A stretch of DNA of 64,000 bases from Halogeometricum rufum (GCF_900112175.1 NZ_FOYT01000001.1:1116001-1180000), one strand, 5' to 3'. Counted from the stretch's first letter, positions 15,510-25,600 are shown. Made by a program: numbers and translations. The notes: generated by a model from the letters alone, not told the origin.

Positions 15510-16007
15510 TCAGTTGTTCAGATGTTTGTTCTGGAAGAACGGCATTAGCATGATACCGAACACCACCGGAATCTCTTTCTTGTAGATTCCGAACTCTTCT
15601 CCGTTCGGGCTAGAACCGGCCCAGGTTACATCTTCTGAAACGACGTAGCGGTCATCTTCTTCGAAGATGTAACCGTAGGTGTCTCCCTTTGGACCGGCGC
15701 CAGCCCAAGTGATATCTTCTGAAACGATGTAGTAACCCTCCTCTTCTTCGAAGATGTAACCGTAGGTGTCTCCCTTTGGACCGGCGCCAGCCCAAGTGAT
15801 GTCTTCTGAAACAATGTAGTGACCCTCCTCTTCCTTGAAGATGTAACTGTAAATGTCGCCGTTCGGGCTGGAACCGGCCCAGGTGATGTCTTCTGAAACG
15901 ACATAGTACTCGCCTTCGGAAAACCCGTAGGCACGATCGTCCTCTAACCGACAATGGTCGCCTTCGTCCCTGATGTCGTATGGGTTACCTGTTAATAATC
16001 CACACAT
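15510..16007 (-). CDS. Protein of four tandem 27-29-residue repeats
   Basis: After an N-terminal 32-residue segment (MCGLLTGNPYDIRDEGDHCR) come four repeats of the form Y(V/I)VSEDITWAG(S/A)(S/G)P(N/K)G, then DxYxYIF(K/E)EEE, at about residues 34-145, followed by a basic tail. Two middle repeats are nearly identical at the DNA level (about 87 bp each). The unit predicts beta-hairpins, so the whole may form a small repeat sheet. An upstream AT-rich promoter (ATACTTATAATTTAG) is present. I do not recognise the repeat. Confidence 0.65.
   Translation of the reverse strand: MCGLLTGNPYDIRDEGDHCRLEDDRAYGFSEGEYYVVSEDITWAGSSPNGDIYSYIFKEEEGHYIVSEDITWAGAGPKGDTYGYIFEEEEGYYIVSEDITWAGAGPKGDTYGYIFEEDDRYVVSEDVTWAGSSPNGEEFGIYKKEIPVVFGIMLMPFFQNKHLNN
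15647..15905. repeat. Tandem 87-bp repeats in the 15510-16007 gene
   Basis: The segment GATGTAACCGTAGGTGTCTC plus its flanks recurs as near-identical units at about 15665 and 15752, with two more diverged copies on either side. The spacing equals one protein repeat. Confidence 0.75.
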
Positions 16008-16191
16008 ATCGTCACAATATAATCTAAATTATAAGTATCTTTCTATAGCTTACATTTCTGATGGTAGCGATGGTGGTCGGATTACGTTCAAAATATGGTT
16101 TTCTTTTGGAAACAGTAGAGGCGTAGCTATCAGTTTCCATCATCGATGAGAAATTCAGTGTGAACTCTGTGACGAACCAATGAAGGAGACG

Positions 16192-16635
16192 TCAGTCGTC
16201 CATCCCCATTGACTCTATATCGACATCGAACAGCGCCGAGAACAGTTTCCGCTCGGCGACGCGGAGATGCCGCGCGAACGTGGGTTGGGCGATCCCCAGC
16301 GACTCGGCCAACTCACTGGCCGTCGTCTCTCGCGGCCATTCGAAGTAGCCCTCGACGACAGCGACGCGGAGTGCGGTGCGCTGCTTGTCGGTCAAGGTCC
16401 GGACGACGGCGTGATCGATCGTCCCGACGTGGCCAACCGGACCGTGTCGGAGGCAGTCCTTGCAGAGGTCGATCTCGAACCGCTGTCGGAGCGCTCGCGA
16501 AAGCGGACGCGTCCCCGTCGCTGGATCGAGATTCTCACAGAGCGCATCGCCTTCGGCAGTCGGATGAGGGATGTGGGCGGCTGTCGGTATCCCCCTGCCT
16601 GTAGCAATGACGTAGTCACACTCCGTACTCGCCAC
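16192..16635 (-). CDS. HTH-10 (bacterio-opsin activator-type) regulator
   Basis: The C-terminal half is a textbook HTH-10 domain: LTDKQRTALRVAVVEGYFEW, then ASELAESLGIAQPTFARHLR, then AERKLFSALFD. The N-terminal half carries Cys/His residues (CENLDP; DLCKDCLRHGPVGH) that may form a zinc knuckle. The ATG overlaps the upstream gene end by 20 bases. The position at the distal end of the tail operon suggests late regulation. AT-rich DNA lies downstream (16008-16191). Confidence 0.8.
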   Translation of the reverse strand: MASTECDYVIATGRGIPTAAHIPHPTAEGDALCENLDPATGTRPLSRALRQRFEIDLCKDCLRHGPVGHVGTIDHAVVRTLTDKQRTALRVAVVEGYFEWPRETTASELAESLGIAQPTFARHLRVAERKLFSALFDVDIESMGMDD

Positions 16636-17020
16636 GCCCGTACCCTCCTACACCGTACGCGGTCGTCGGCGCTACATCGTCGGGTGACTCGTCACTATCC
16701 GAGTCGTCACCTGGATCCAGCCCGTCATCCTCGTCGCCGTCCGGCGTGCCGTACCCGGCCGGGAGCGCCCGATACGTTCCGCCGGGGATGCGCACGTGTA
16801 CGCGCTCGTCGACGACGACCAACCACTCGTCGTTTGCTGCGTCGGTACTGTCGTACTCTGGGAGATCGAGCTTCATGGCTTCTGACTCAGGTTTGGAATC
16901 CGGATCGGGGACGTGTGCTTTACAGAACGAGTCGGCCCGCGGGTGATCCTCGGCGAGCCCCCAGCCGGCTGGCCGTCGGCACTGATCGCCGTCGTCGGTC
17001 GTACCCTGACACTGTGTCAT
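16616..17020 (-). CDS. Small virion-region protein with zinc-binding N-terminus
   Basis: Cys/His ligands are visible near the N-terminus (C4, C14, C33, H36 in CQGTTDDGDQCRRPAGWG and SFCKAHVP). A short beta region follows (DEWLVVVDERVHVRIPGG), then an acidic stretch and a Tyr/Gly-rich end (AYGVGGYGRGEYGV). The Tyr/Gly motif also appears at the N-termini of two tail proteins in the same operon. It is likely a tail accessory protein. Confidence 0.6.
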   Translation of the reverse strand: MTQCQGTTDDGDQCRRPAGWGLAEDHPRADSFCKAHVPDPDSKPESEAMKLDLPEYDSTDAANDEWLVVVDERVHVRIPGGTYRALPAGYGTPDGDEDDGLDPGDDSDSDESPDDVAPTTAYGVGGYGRGEYGV

Positions 17021-17700
17021 CGGTTGGTAATGTGGAAATGGTCGGTCACGATGGGATTCGACGCGGAGAGGTTGCTCCCGGCCGGGTTGTACCCGGTTCC
17101 GGTCCCCGTCGTGTGGTCGGAGTTGTTCTCCGGGCCGACCGTCCCGAGCGCCGTGTTCGTGCCGAACGGATCCTCGACGAACTCGACGGTGATGTCGTTG
17201 TCCGCACCGCCGAACTCATTTCCGTCGTCCCACTGCACTTTCCCGCCGTACCACGTGTCGGGCGCTGCGGTCGCCGAGACGGTCCCGAGGACGCTCCGAT
17301 TCCCGCCGACGACCGTGTTCAACCGAAACGCGTCGCTGTCGGCGTCGAACGAAATCTCGTATGTTTCGCTTGTGCCCGATTCGAGGCCGAAGAAGACACG
17401 CAACCGGTTCAGTTGGTTCGTGAAGTACGCGTACACCCAGAACTCGTCACCCTTCTGCGGCGCTGGACTCGGGTTGGCGTCGTAAAAGGAATCGAACGAC
17501 TCCATCGCGAGCGCGTACGAGCCGGCGAGAACGGGCGAGGTGACGAACGAGTGGTCGCCGGTGTCGAACCCGGAGTAGTTGCTGGCGTCCTGGTCCTCCC
17601 ACGACTCGACGATAGTGACGGTACTCCCGGTCTGTGCAGCTGTCTGTGCGATCGCGCCACCGCTGGTGCGGATAGCGCCGCCGCTGACGTATTTTGGCAT
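17017..17700 (-). CDS. Tail fibre-type protein with LamG-like jelly roll
   Basis: ATG 17700 gives 227 residues. The core (residues about 25-215) is a concanavalin/LamG-like beta-sandwich: VESWEDQDASNYSG, GDEFWVYAYFTNQLNRLRVF, GGKVQWDDGNEFGGADNDIT. A very similar block occurs at the C-terminus of the next gene upstream (17720-19504). The predicted role is glycan or surface binding at the tail tip. Confidence 0.7.
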   Translation of the reverse strand: MPKYVSGGAIRTSGGAIAQTAAQTGSTVTIVESWEDQDASNYSGFDTGDHSFVTSPVLAGSYALAMESFDSFYDANPSPAPQKGDEFWVYAYFTNQLNRLRVFFGLESGTSETYEISFDADSDAFRLNTVVGGNRSVLGTVSATAAPDTWYGGKVQWDDGNEFGGADNDITVEFVEDPFGTNTALGTVGPENNSDHTTGTGTGYNPAGSNLSASNPIVTDHFHITNR

Positions 17701-17719
17701 AGGTCTTGTTCGGAATCGC

Positions 17720-19504
17720 TCAGGCGTTCGGGCGCCGGAAGAAGTCGTACCGGGTCGTCTCGGCGTCCGCGTTGTTGTTCCAGAGGCCGATGCCTTCGTG
17801 ATCGGTGTAGTCGGGGTCGTTGTACGGGCCGAGCGACGCGAGTGTGTTCTCGGCACCTCCGGGATCCTCGACGAAGTCGATACTGATGTCGCCATCACTC
17901 CCTCCGAATGCGTTGCCGTTGTCGCGCTTGATGCGGAACTCGTGGTGCACCTCGTCGGCGAGATCCGACGTCCCGATATCGACCTTCGTGAGTTGCGACT
18001 CCGACCCACCGGACCGTTTGCGAAGGCGGAGCTGGCGCGTGCCGCTGGCGTTGAAGAGCTCGGCGACGTAGCAGTCGGCGACTGACGCAGGGTCGGGAAT
18101 GCCGAACAGAATGCGCCGTTTGTCCGTATCGAGGTCAGTCGACCAGACGACGACCCGTGCCTCGACGCCCGTCGGGAAGTAATACTCCAAACCGTCGCCC
18201 GGTGCCGACGCAACGTACGACTGTGCCTCATCTGGCCCCTGCTCGAGGTAGGCCGTGCCGTCGAAGGCGTTGGCTGAATCGCCCGTAACGACCTCGAAGC
18301 CTCCGTTGATGACTGAGTACGACGAGAGATCTCCCGACTCGAAGGAGTCGATCCTGAACGGCCCCGTCGGCTCTGATGTGTCGCCCGAGCCCGAGGCGAC
18401 ATCCGTCGGTTGCTGGAGGTCGTGGAGCTGACGCTTGATCTGCGCGAGTTCGTCGATGGGGCCGAGCGGGGCGTTCACCTCAATCGTCGCGATAGCCTCG
18501 CCTTTCGATTCGCTAAACGAGGTCCGGTCGTGACTCAGCGTGCGATTGCCCCACTCAGGGATGGTCCGGTAATAGCCGGGGAGGACGGGTTCGGCGACGA
18601 CATCCAACTGACCCGAGAGGGCGTCGTTTTCCAGTCGCGATTCGAGTTCGGACTCGGCGCGGGCCTGCGCGTCGGCGTTGGTCGTGATGGACTTATCGTC
18701 GATGCGCCATGGTTGCTCGCCCACAGCGTCGATCTCCGAGTCGGCGCGTGCCGTCGCCGAGACACGCGTCCCGTCCGAGGCCTTGCCGCCGTACACCCGG
18801 ACGAGATTCGCGTAGTCGTACACCTCGCCCGAGGAGTCGTGTTCGACGGCGGTCCAGTCGGCCGTCCGGACGAGTTCGGTCGGATCGTAGCTCTCGACGA
18901 CCCGACCGGGCGTAGTGTGCTGGACGGTGAAGCGCATCCCCGCCCGCTCGTGGAGCGTCTGCAGGATTTCCAAAACGCTCCCAGTGGACTCGAACTCGGT
19001 CAGCGTCGTCTCCGTCGACGGTGGTGTGACGATCGCGTCGAAACTCGTGTGGCTATCCCAGACCTGCTTGATGGCGCGCCACGCTGCGATGTCCGCAAAG
19101 GAGATGGTGAGATTCGAGCGGGCTAACTCCCGTGCTGGGCCGCGCCCAGCGATGGTCGCCTCGGCGTCCGTCCCGTACGAGGGCCACTCCTCCAGCGTTC
19201 CCGAAAAGAGAATCTGGTCGCCGCGGTAGACGTCGAACGATCCGAACTTGAAGTCCGCCAGCCCGGCGATGCGCGGGACCGTCAGACTCGCATCGGAGAT
19301 GGCGGTGTGTTCGTAGTTGATCTCGGTGTTCGTGACCGCGGTGACGTCTGTCCGGCGGCCGTCCTTGGTCGTCAGGACCGCCCGGTAGATCTGCCGGCGC
19401 TGGCCGGAGTAGGCGGCCCCGTACTCGGGGTCACCGTACGCCGCACCGTGTTCTGGGTCACCGTACGCAAACCCACGCTGGAGCGGAGAGTCGTCACGCA
19501 CCAT
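17720..19504 (-). CDS. Tail hub / baseplate protein with C-terminal LamG-like domain
   Basis: The 594 residues begin with a Tyr/Gly repeat (GDPEHGAAYGDPEYGAAYSG). The hub-like region is about 35-370: QIYRAVLTTKDGRRTDVTAV, a beta-barrel with FDVYRGDQILFSGTLEEWPS, and LEILQTLHERAGMRFTVQ, typical of phage hub (gp27-like) proteins. A linker (QQPTDVASGSGDTSEPTG) leads to a jelly-roll domain (about 385-590). The position after the tape measure and before the fibres fits a tail-tip hub. Confidence 0.7.
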   Translation of the reverse strand: MVRDDSPLQRGFAYGDPEHGAAYGDPEYGAAYSGQRRQIYRAVLTTKDGRRTDVTAVTNTEINYEHTAISDASLTVPRIAGLADFKFGSFDVYRGDQILFSGTLEEWPSYGTDAEATIAGRGPARELARSNLTISFADIAAWRAIKQVWDSHTSFDAIVTPPSTETTLTEFESTGSVLEILQTLHERAGMRFTVQHTTPGRVVESYDPTELVRTADWTAVEHDSSGEVYDYANLVRVYGGKASDGTRVSATARADSEIDAVGEQPWRIDDKSITTNADAQARAESELESRLENDALSGQLDVVAEPVLPGYYRTIPEWGNRTLSHDRTSFSESKGEAIATIEVNAPLGPIDELAQIKRQLHDLQQPTDVASGSGDTSEPTGPFRIDSFESGDLSSYSVINGGFEVVTGDSANAFDGTAYLEQGPDEAQSYVASAPGDGLEYYFPTGVEARVVVWSTDLDTDKRRILFGIPDPASVADCYVAELFNASGTRQLRLRKRSGGSESQLTKVDIGTSDLADEVHHEFRIKRDNGNAFGGSDGDISIDFVEDPGGAENTLASLGPYNDPDYTDHEGIGLWNNNADAETTRYDFFRRPNA

Positions 19505-19505
19505 C

Positions 19506-20711
19506 TTATCGCGTCTTCGTCAAGCGGTCGATGCGCCCGGCGACGGCGACGTGGACGCCGACGCCCCGGCCGCGATACGTCGTGTCCTTCGTGGGCGCTG
19601 CGTTCTCGGCGAGGATGCTGTCCTTCGAGCTGCCGCTGGTCGACCACAGCCGGCTCGGATGGACGCCCTTGCCACCGCCGTCGTAGTCGATTTCGAGGAT
19701 GTACCACGTGTCCGCTGAAGCGGAAACAGAGGAGGACCCGAGCGTCTCCGTCTGGTTCTCGTCGACGCGGACCGTCTCGACACGGCCGCCCTCGAAGTCG
19801 AGTCGGGCGCGGATGTCTCGCTGCGCGTCGTCCTCGTCTTTACAGATGGCGAGGTCGATACGTTTCGTGTCTGCGAGCGGGTAGACAGCGAGGTTGGCCG
19901 TGTCGCCGATATCAACGTACTGCGGCAGGCCGTCGTCGGGTAAACTCCAATCGGTGGTGTAGCCAGGACCATCCCAGAGCGCGCTTGCCGAGCCCTCGAA
20001 CGCCGGCGTCGAGTACTCGAACGACGAGTCGCCACCGCGCCAGTTGTCACTTATCGAGTCATCGAAGTTCTCGAGGACTTTCGTCGCCGATCCGGTGAAC
20101 GATGTCACCGGGCTGTCGTCGAGCGCCCGGATTTCGTCTGACTCCGAGGAGTACCAGTGGATCTTGTCGGTCGTCGTATTGTGCCAGAACTGCGACTTCG
20201 TCAGGTCCTCTTGCGGCGGATCACTCGACCGCGTGTTGAGAATCCCAGACGTGTCCGGGACGCGCAGGTCGAGAATGTCGGTGGAGTTCGAGAGATCGCC
20301 CGATTCGGTCGCCCCTGGTGGGACGTTCACGACTGCGATGGCGACGCCGTCGACGCCCGTCAGCGACGGCGGGGCGGGGACCCATGTTTGCCAGCCCGAT
20401 CGGTCCGATGGAACTGCCGCGGCTGCCCGTCCCTGCTTGGCGCGGACATCTCCGAAGCGGTCGACGTAGATGAGGTCTTTGCGCGGATGTTGCGGGTCCC
20501 CTGGCTGGAGCGCGATGTCCTGCGTGGAGACACCGACGAGGTCGCCATCGTGACGGACTACGCCGGTCGACACCCGACACTCGATGCTGGACGTCGAGTC
20601 GCCGACGACCGTCCCGCAGCCATCCACGTGACCGTAGCCAGCACCGGGCTGGAGAACGGCGTTGAGGTACAGTGAGACTGCCGCATACGCGTTTTCGACT
20701 TGTAGTGGCAT
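19506..20711 (-). CDS. Tail fibre protein with shared N-terminal domain
   Basis: The 401 residues start MPLQVENAYAAVSLYLNAVL. The first about 160 residues share the pattern of the next gene upstream, including QHPRKDLIYVDRFGDVRAKQ versus QYPRKDVIVADSTGVLHVVE. The second half is a lectin-like sandwich (LENFDDSISDNWRGGDSSFE). The role is likely a tail fibre or receptor-binding subunit. It is separated from its neighbours by one base on each side. Confidence 0.7.
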   Translation of the reverse strand: MPLQVENAYAAVSLYLNAVLQPGAGYGHVDGCGTVVGDSTSSIECRVSTGVVRHDGDLVGVSTQDIALQPGDPQHPRKDLIYVDRFGDVRAKQGRAAAAVPSDRSGWQTWVPAPPSLTGVDGVAIAVVNVPPGATESGDLSNSTDILDLRVPDTSGILNTRSSDPPQEDLTKSQFWHNTTTDKIHWYSSESDEIRALDDSPVTSFTGSATKVLENFDDSISDNWRGGDSSFEYSTPAFEGSASALWDGPGYTTDWSLPDDGLPQYVDIGDTANLAVYPLADTKRIDLAICKDEDDAQRDIRARLDFEGGRVETVRVDENQTETLGSSSVSASADTWYILEIDYDGGGKGVHPSRLWSTSGSSKDSILAENAAPTKDTTYRGRGVGVHVAVAGRIDRLTKTR

Positions 20712-20712
20712 C

Positions 20713-22071
20713 TCAGTTTACCCGGTAGGCGACCGTGCGTTCGACTCCGATCCCGTTGCCGCCCTCGTCAGATGGGGTGTAGTCTGTCCCCGTCGTGTTC
20801 GCAAGCCGGAGATGTGCGACCTTTGGCGACCCTGTCGAATTTGAATACGAGGCGACGCCCGACTCGTTCTCGGTGTAGTTCGGCGCGACCGAGGCGTCGA
20901 TAGATGCCTGCGTTGTCCCGCTCGGGTCGTTGAGTTCGAGGACGATCCCGGAGTCAGTCGACCCGTCGTCTAATCGAAGGCCCCAGGCGTAGACGGTGAG
21001 CGTCTTGCCATCCGGCACGAACACTGGTTGCTCGTAGTCGTCGTTTGCTTCTATCGAGAACGAGTCAGCGTCGGGTTCGGCGATGGCCTCGGCGGCGAGG
21101 TCCTGGTCGGTGCGGACCATCGCCTCCTGGCCGGTCGTCCCGGCGGCACCGAGACTCATCGTCCCATCGTCGTAGATACGAAGCAGCCAGTCGTTCGCCG
21201 TCTTATCGTACGCTCCCCAGACGTGTCCCAAGGCCCGATTGATTTCGAGCGTGATGGTGTTCTTCCCGCCGTCGTCGAGCACCCGAGCGAGCGAGAAGTA
21301 GTTCGTGCCCGACCCCGTGTCGAGCGTCACCTGTCCGTTCGCGCCGTCATCGGCGGCGGCAAGCGTGAGTTCCCCGCCCGCAGAGAGGTCGACTGCCGTG
21401 TCCTGCGTGATGGTGACATCCGAGTCGAACGTCCACGCACCCGTGACGGACTCGGACTCGGCGAGAGCGGCCAGGTCGCTCCCCTCGTAGCCGTCGACCG
21501 TGTCGGCGTCGAGGCCGTTGCCGTCACCCTCGTCCGCACTCGTCAGCGTGGCGTCGGGCCACGGGCGGACTCGCCTATCGGAGACGTACGTGACCGTGCT
21601 GTCGTCCATCTCCGAGGACGCGGTCGTCCCTGCGGGCACCCAGACCTCGGCGATAGGTGCGACCTCGGTCCACGCCGAGGCGCCACTCACGTCCGAGAGG
21701 TCAGAGAGGTCGGGCGGCTCGGGCTGGTACGTCTGTCGGTCGGTCGCCGTGTCGGCGAGGATGCCGTTGGCCTTTGCCTCTCTGGGAGTTCCCTCGACGA
21801 CGTGCAGCACGCCCGTACTGTCGGCGACGATGACGTCCTTGCGCGGGTACTGGGCGTCGCCATCCGCGAGCGTGACCGTTGCTGAGGAGACGGCGACGGT
21901 GGTGTTCTCGACGGCCACCTCGCCCGAGGCGACGTCGACCGTGATGTCGGTGCTACTGCTGGTGAGCGACGCCGCACAGCCCGATGTGACGCCCGTCCCC
22001 ACCGCACGTTGGAGGAGTTGGACGGTGTCGAGCCCGACGGCGCCGTCGAAGTTTCTGACTTGAAGTGTCAT
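20713..22071 (-). CDS. Tail fibre protein
   Basis: The 452 residues contain an N-terminal attachment domain (about 1-165) homologous in pattern to that of the downstream gene, and a central phage-fibre stretch (TVDGYEGSDLAALAESESVT, GAWTFDSDVTITQDTAVDLS) as found in many tail fibres. The C-terminal receptor-like domain has FVPDGKTLTVYAWGLRL. Such fibres attach to the baseplate by their N-termini. Confidence 0.75.
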   Translation of the reverse strand: MTLQVRNFDGAVGLDTVQLLQRAVGTGVTSGCAASLTSSSTDITVDVASGEVAVENTTVAVSSATVTLADGDAQYPRKDVIVADSTGVLHVVEGTPREAKANGILADTATDRQTYQPEPPDLSDLSDVSGASAWTEVAPIAEVWVPAGTTASSEMDDSTVTYVSDRRVRPWPDATLTSADEGDGNGLDADTVDGYEGSDLAALAESESVTGAWTFDSDVTITQDTAVDLSAGGELTLAAADDGANGQVTLDTGSGTNYFSLARVLDDGGKNTITLEINRALGHVWGAYDKTANDWLLRIYDDGTMSLGAAGTTGQEAMVRTDQDLAAEAIAEPDADSFSIEANDDYEQPVFVPDGKTLTVYAWGLRLDDGSTDSGIVLELNDPSGTTQASIDASVAPNYTENESGVASYSNSTGSPKVAHLRLANTTGTDYTPSDEGGNGIGVERTVAYRVN

Positions 22072-22088
22072 TTGCGGTTATGATTAAA

Positions 22089-22675
22089 TTATGAAAAGTC
22101 GTTGCGCTCGGCCGCCGCGACGACGCCGTCCCGCGTGGGGTAGCGCTCCGTCGAGGCGATGGTCGTCGTCTGGAGCGTCACATCGTACGGGGGCTGGCGA
22201 GCGACTGGTTGGACTGGCCGCCCGTCACCACCGCCCAGCGGCCGTCGTACATCGACCCCTCGCGTGTCGGCGGCGGGTTGCCGTCCGTGTAGGTGCCGTC
22301 CGACGATTTCGCGAGGGGTTCGATCCGGACGAGTTGCGAAAAGGAGTCGTCGAACTGCTCGCGGTAGAAGACGTCCTGTCCCGGCGGGTCGTAGGTGATG
22401 ACGTCCCGGGAGCGGACGAGGTACTCGCGGAGGTCGTCGAAGCGAGCGCGTGGGTCGTCGTCAGGGTCGCCGTTCGAGGGCTGGGCGGCGCAGACACACC
22501 GATACGTGACGGAGCGGCCGGGGACGACCGGGGAGAGTGGATTCTCGGCTGAGAGGCCGTCGACGCGAATGCCGTTGATGTGCCACGGCGCGTCGAAGCC
22601 CGCGTAGCCGGTCGCCGGTGCGCCGTAGTGGCCGGTGCTGTAGCTCCGGTCGCTGTAACTCGGTGTGGGTGTCAT
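22089..22675 (-). CDS. Tail protein gene split by a frameshift
   Basis: The first frame runs from ATG 22675 (MTPTPSYSDRSYSTGHYGAP) to a stop at 22178. The sequence beyond continues as clean haloarchaeal coding in the -1 frame: DGRPVQPVARQPPYDVTLQT, then TTIASTERYPTRDGVVAAAE, to TAA at 22089. The switch must fall near WAVVTGG (about 22215-22225). Coding statistics change frame with no gap, so this was one gene of about 195 residues. It may be a mutation, a sequence error or a programmed -1 event. It lies between tape measure and fibre, the usual distal-tail-protein position. Confidence 0.65.
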
Positions 22676-22681
22676 GATGGG

Positions 22682-25600
22682 TTAGGACCGCGAGAAGCTG
22701 CGCCGCTGTTTGCGCTGGTTGAGTTGCTCCAATTCGTCGTAGATCAGCCGGGCAAGTGTCTCGGGGTCGTCCTCTCGTGCGTCGATGCTGATGTCGACGT
22801 TGTACGTGTCGCCGCCGCCACCAGCCGCGCCGGCGCTCTCCAACGCGTCCGCGAGGACGCCCGTCCCCTGCGAGTTGAGTGGTATGATGGCCTCGTCGTC
22901 GCCATCCTCGCCGATGAGCGCTGACGTGGGGCCAGTGACGATGCCGCCTGAGGCCATCGGCGAGAGCGGACCGCCTGGTGACGCGCCTTCGGAGGGCGCG
23001 CCGGCGACGCTCCCACCAGAGCCGCCGCGGTTGCCGCCCCCTTGGGAACTACCACTACTGGACGACCCGCTGGACGAGTCGCTGCCCGAGTCGTCACTCC
23101 CGTCGTCGCCGCTGTCGGGACTGCCAGACAGAATACTGGAGGCGCGAGAAACGGCCTCTTGCGCCTCCGAAATGATGTTACCGGCGATTCGCTTCACCGA
23201 CTCGAACTTGCTCTCAAACTCGCCAACAATGCTCCCGAGGACGTCCTCGACGTCCGAGAGCATGTTGTCGAGCGCCGTCTTGAGCGCGTCTTTCGCCTCG
23301 CCGGACTTCGTCTCAACCGTCGACGCAACCTCCTCGAATTTCGACGTGACCTCCTCAAGGATTTTGCCGAGTATCTCGACGACCATGTCCTTGATCGCCG
23401 TCCAAATCTCGGTCGCGCGCTCCTTGAGCCCCGTCAGAATCTCGACGGCGTTCTCTTTCAGCGTCGTGATGAGTTCCGTCGCGCGGTCTTTGAGGTCGGT
23501 GACGAGTTGGACGACTGTCTCTTTCAGCGTGGTCACCAACTCGACGGCGCGGTCTTTCAGTTCCGTGACGAGACGGACGAAGTCTTCCTTGAGGCCGGTG
23601 ACCTTCTCGACAACAGTCGATACCCACTGCGTGATTTGCTCCGTGACGTCGGTGATGAACTGCGTGAAGGCCTCGCTGATGGCCGTCAGCATCTCCGGGA
23701 TGATGGACCCGCCAATGAGTTCCTGATACAACGTCTCGAACCAGCCGATAACATCTCCGATGAGTCCAGCAACCGCAGAGATGAACCCGCCAATCCACGT
23801 TTTTAGATAGCTCAGAATGCCGGACGTGATCCGACGGACCAACCCGGCGATGAGTTCCAAGAACGTCCGCCAGTCGGACGCTTGCGCTGCTTGGAATGCC
23901 TTGATGAGCGTGTCCAGCGTGTCGAGTACGCCCCCAATGAGCGACAGGACGGTGTCGATGAAGAACCGAGTCGAGGCGATGATTTCGTCACCGAACAGGT
24001 CCCAGACGGCCGCGATGGCCCCCACAGCCACCTCGATGATTCCGCGCAGTGTGTTCAGTGCCCCGCGGGCGACTGAGATGACGACGCCGAGGAACGTGGA
24101 GACGATATTGATAATCGTCTGTCCGTGCTGCTCCCAGAACACCGCGAAGCGGTCCAGGAGCGGCGCCGCGAACTGTAAGAGTGCCGAGAGACTCCCGCGA
24201 ACGATATCGAGGACGAGCGCGTACGTCTTGCGGAGCGACTTGAGAATCTTCGAGCCGTGCGTCTGCCAGAGGCGGAACAGCGCGGTCGTGACTGCGGTGA
24301 GCGTCGCCTGGAGGACCTGTCCCGCACTGCGGAGGATGGACACCATCTCCCCGCTCCGTGTCCGGAACAGACTGGTGATGTCGTCGAACGTGACGGTGAA
24401 GATGTCGACGAAGAACGTCGCGAAGTCCTGTTCGATGACGCCGATTGCGGCCAGTCCATTCTGGACGGCAGTCTGGAGTGCGGTGAGTTTCGCGACGACG
24501 GCCGCACGGTGCGTCTCCCACGCCGCTTCGATCTGGGCCAAGCCGTCGGCGACAGCCGCACGGGCTTGTGTGATACCCGCTTTCAGCCGCGTTTTGATGG
24601 CTGCAACGGCCTGCGAAACCTGTGTTTTGATGCCTGCGAATGCTGTCTTCGTGATGTCCTGCAGGCCGAGGATGTTCTTTTCCCACGCCTGCTTGAGCAG
24701 GAGCGTCGCCCCGATGGCGGTCGTGATGGGGTTCGTCAGGCCAAGGATGACCAGCCCGAGTTTGGTGATGGTCTTGATAGTCGGGCGGCCCTGTTCGTCG
24801 AGGAAGCCGAGTTTCTTTCCAAGGTCCTGAATCTTCGACAGTACGGGCGTGATGGCGTCGGTGACCTTGTTGATAGCCTGCTCGACCTGCGTTCCGTGGC
24901 GGTTCCAAATTTCAGTCGCCCGCGTGACAGCTTGCTCAACGATTGTGCGAACGCGAGTGACGGCCTGCTCAACCTGCGCTTTCAGCGAGTTGTAGTAGTC
25001 GATGACCGCCGTCTGCAGCGTCTGTCCGTGCGTGGTCCACAGTTGCTCAATGCGCGTGACGGCCTGCGCGACGCGCTCGCGGATGCCAGCAACTGCCTCG
25101 GTGATGCGCGCTCGCAGGTTGGTGTACGCGGCGACAACCGTCGGCACGACCGTCCCGGCGTGGGTCTCCCACGCCGTTCCGATGGTCGTCAGGACGCCCC
25201 GGATTGTCTTGCCCGCGGCCTTGATACCGGCGACGAGCGTCTCCGCGACCGCGGTGGCGATGCGGTCAATCGCTCGGATGATGTCGGTCTGCGTGATGCC
25301 GACTGCCGCCGTGATGTCGTTGAGAATCGGGACGACGACGTTCCGCGCCGTCTGCCACGTCTTCGTGAACTCCGTTGCGAGGGCGTTCGCGACGAGCGTG
25401 ATGTCATCACGAATCCCGGCGAAGTTGGTCGCCACCGCGGCGCCGAGAGCAACGACCGCGGCCGTGGCGATGCCGAGCGGCCCCGTCAACGCGACCAGTG
25501 CGGGGACGACCGTGCCGGTGAGCGCTGCGCCGAGTGACGTCGCTGCCGCGGCGGCTGTCAGCACCGCCGGCGCGAGCGTCGACGTGACGACGACCGCTGA

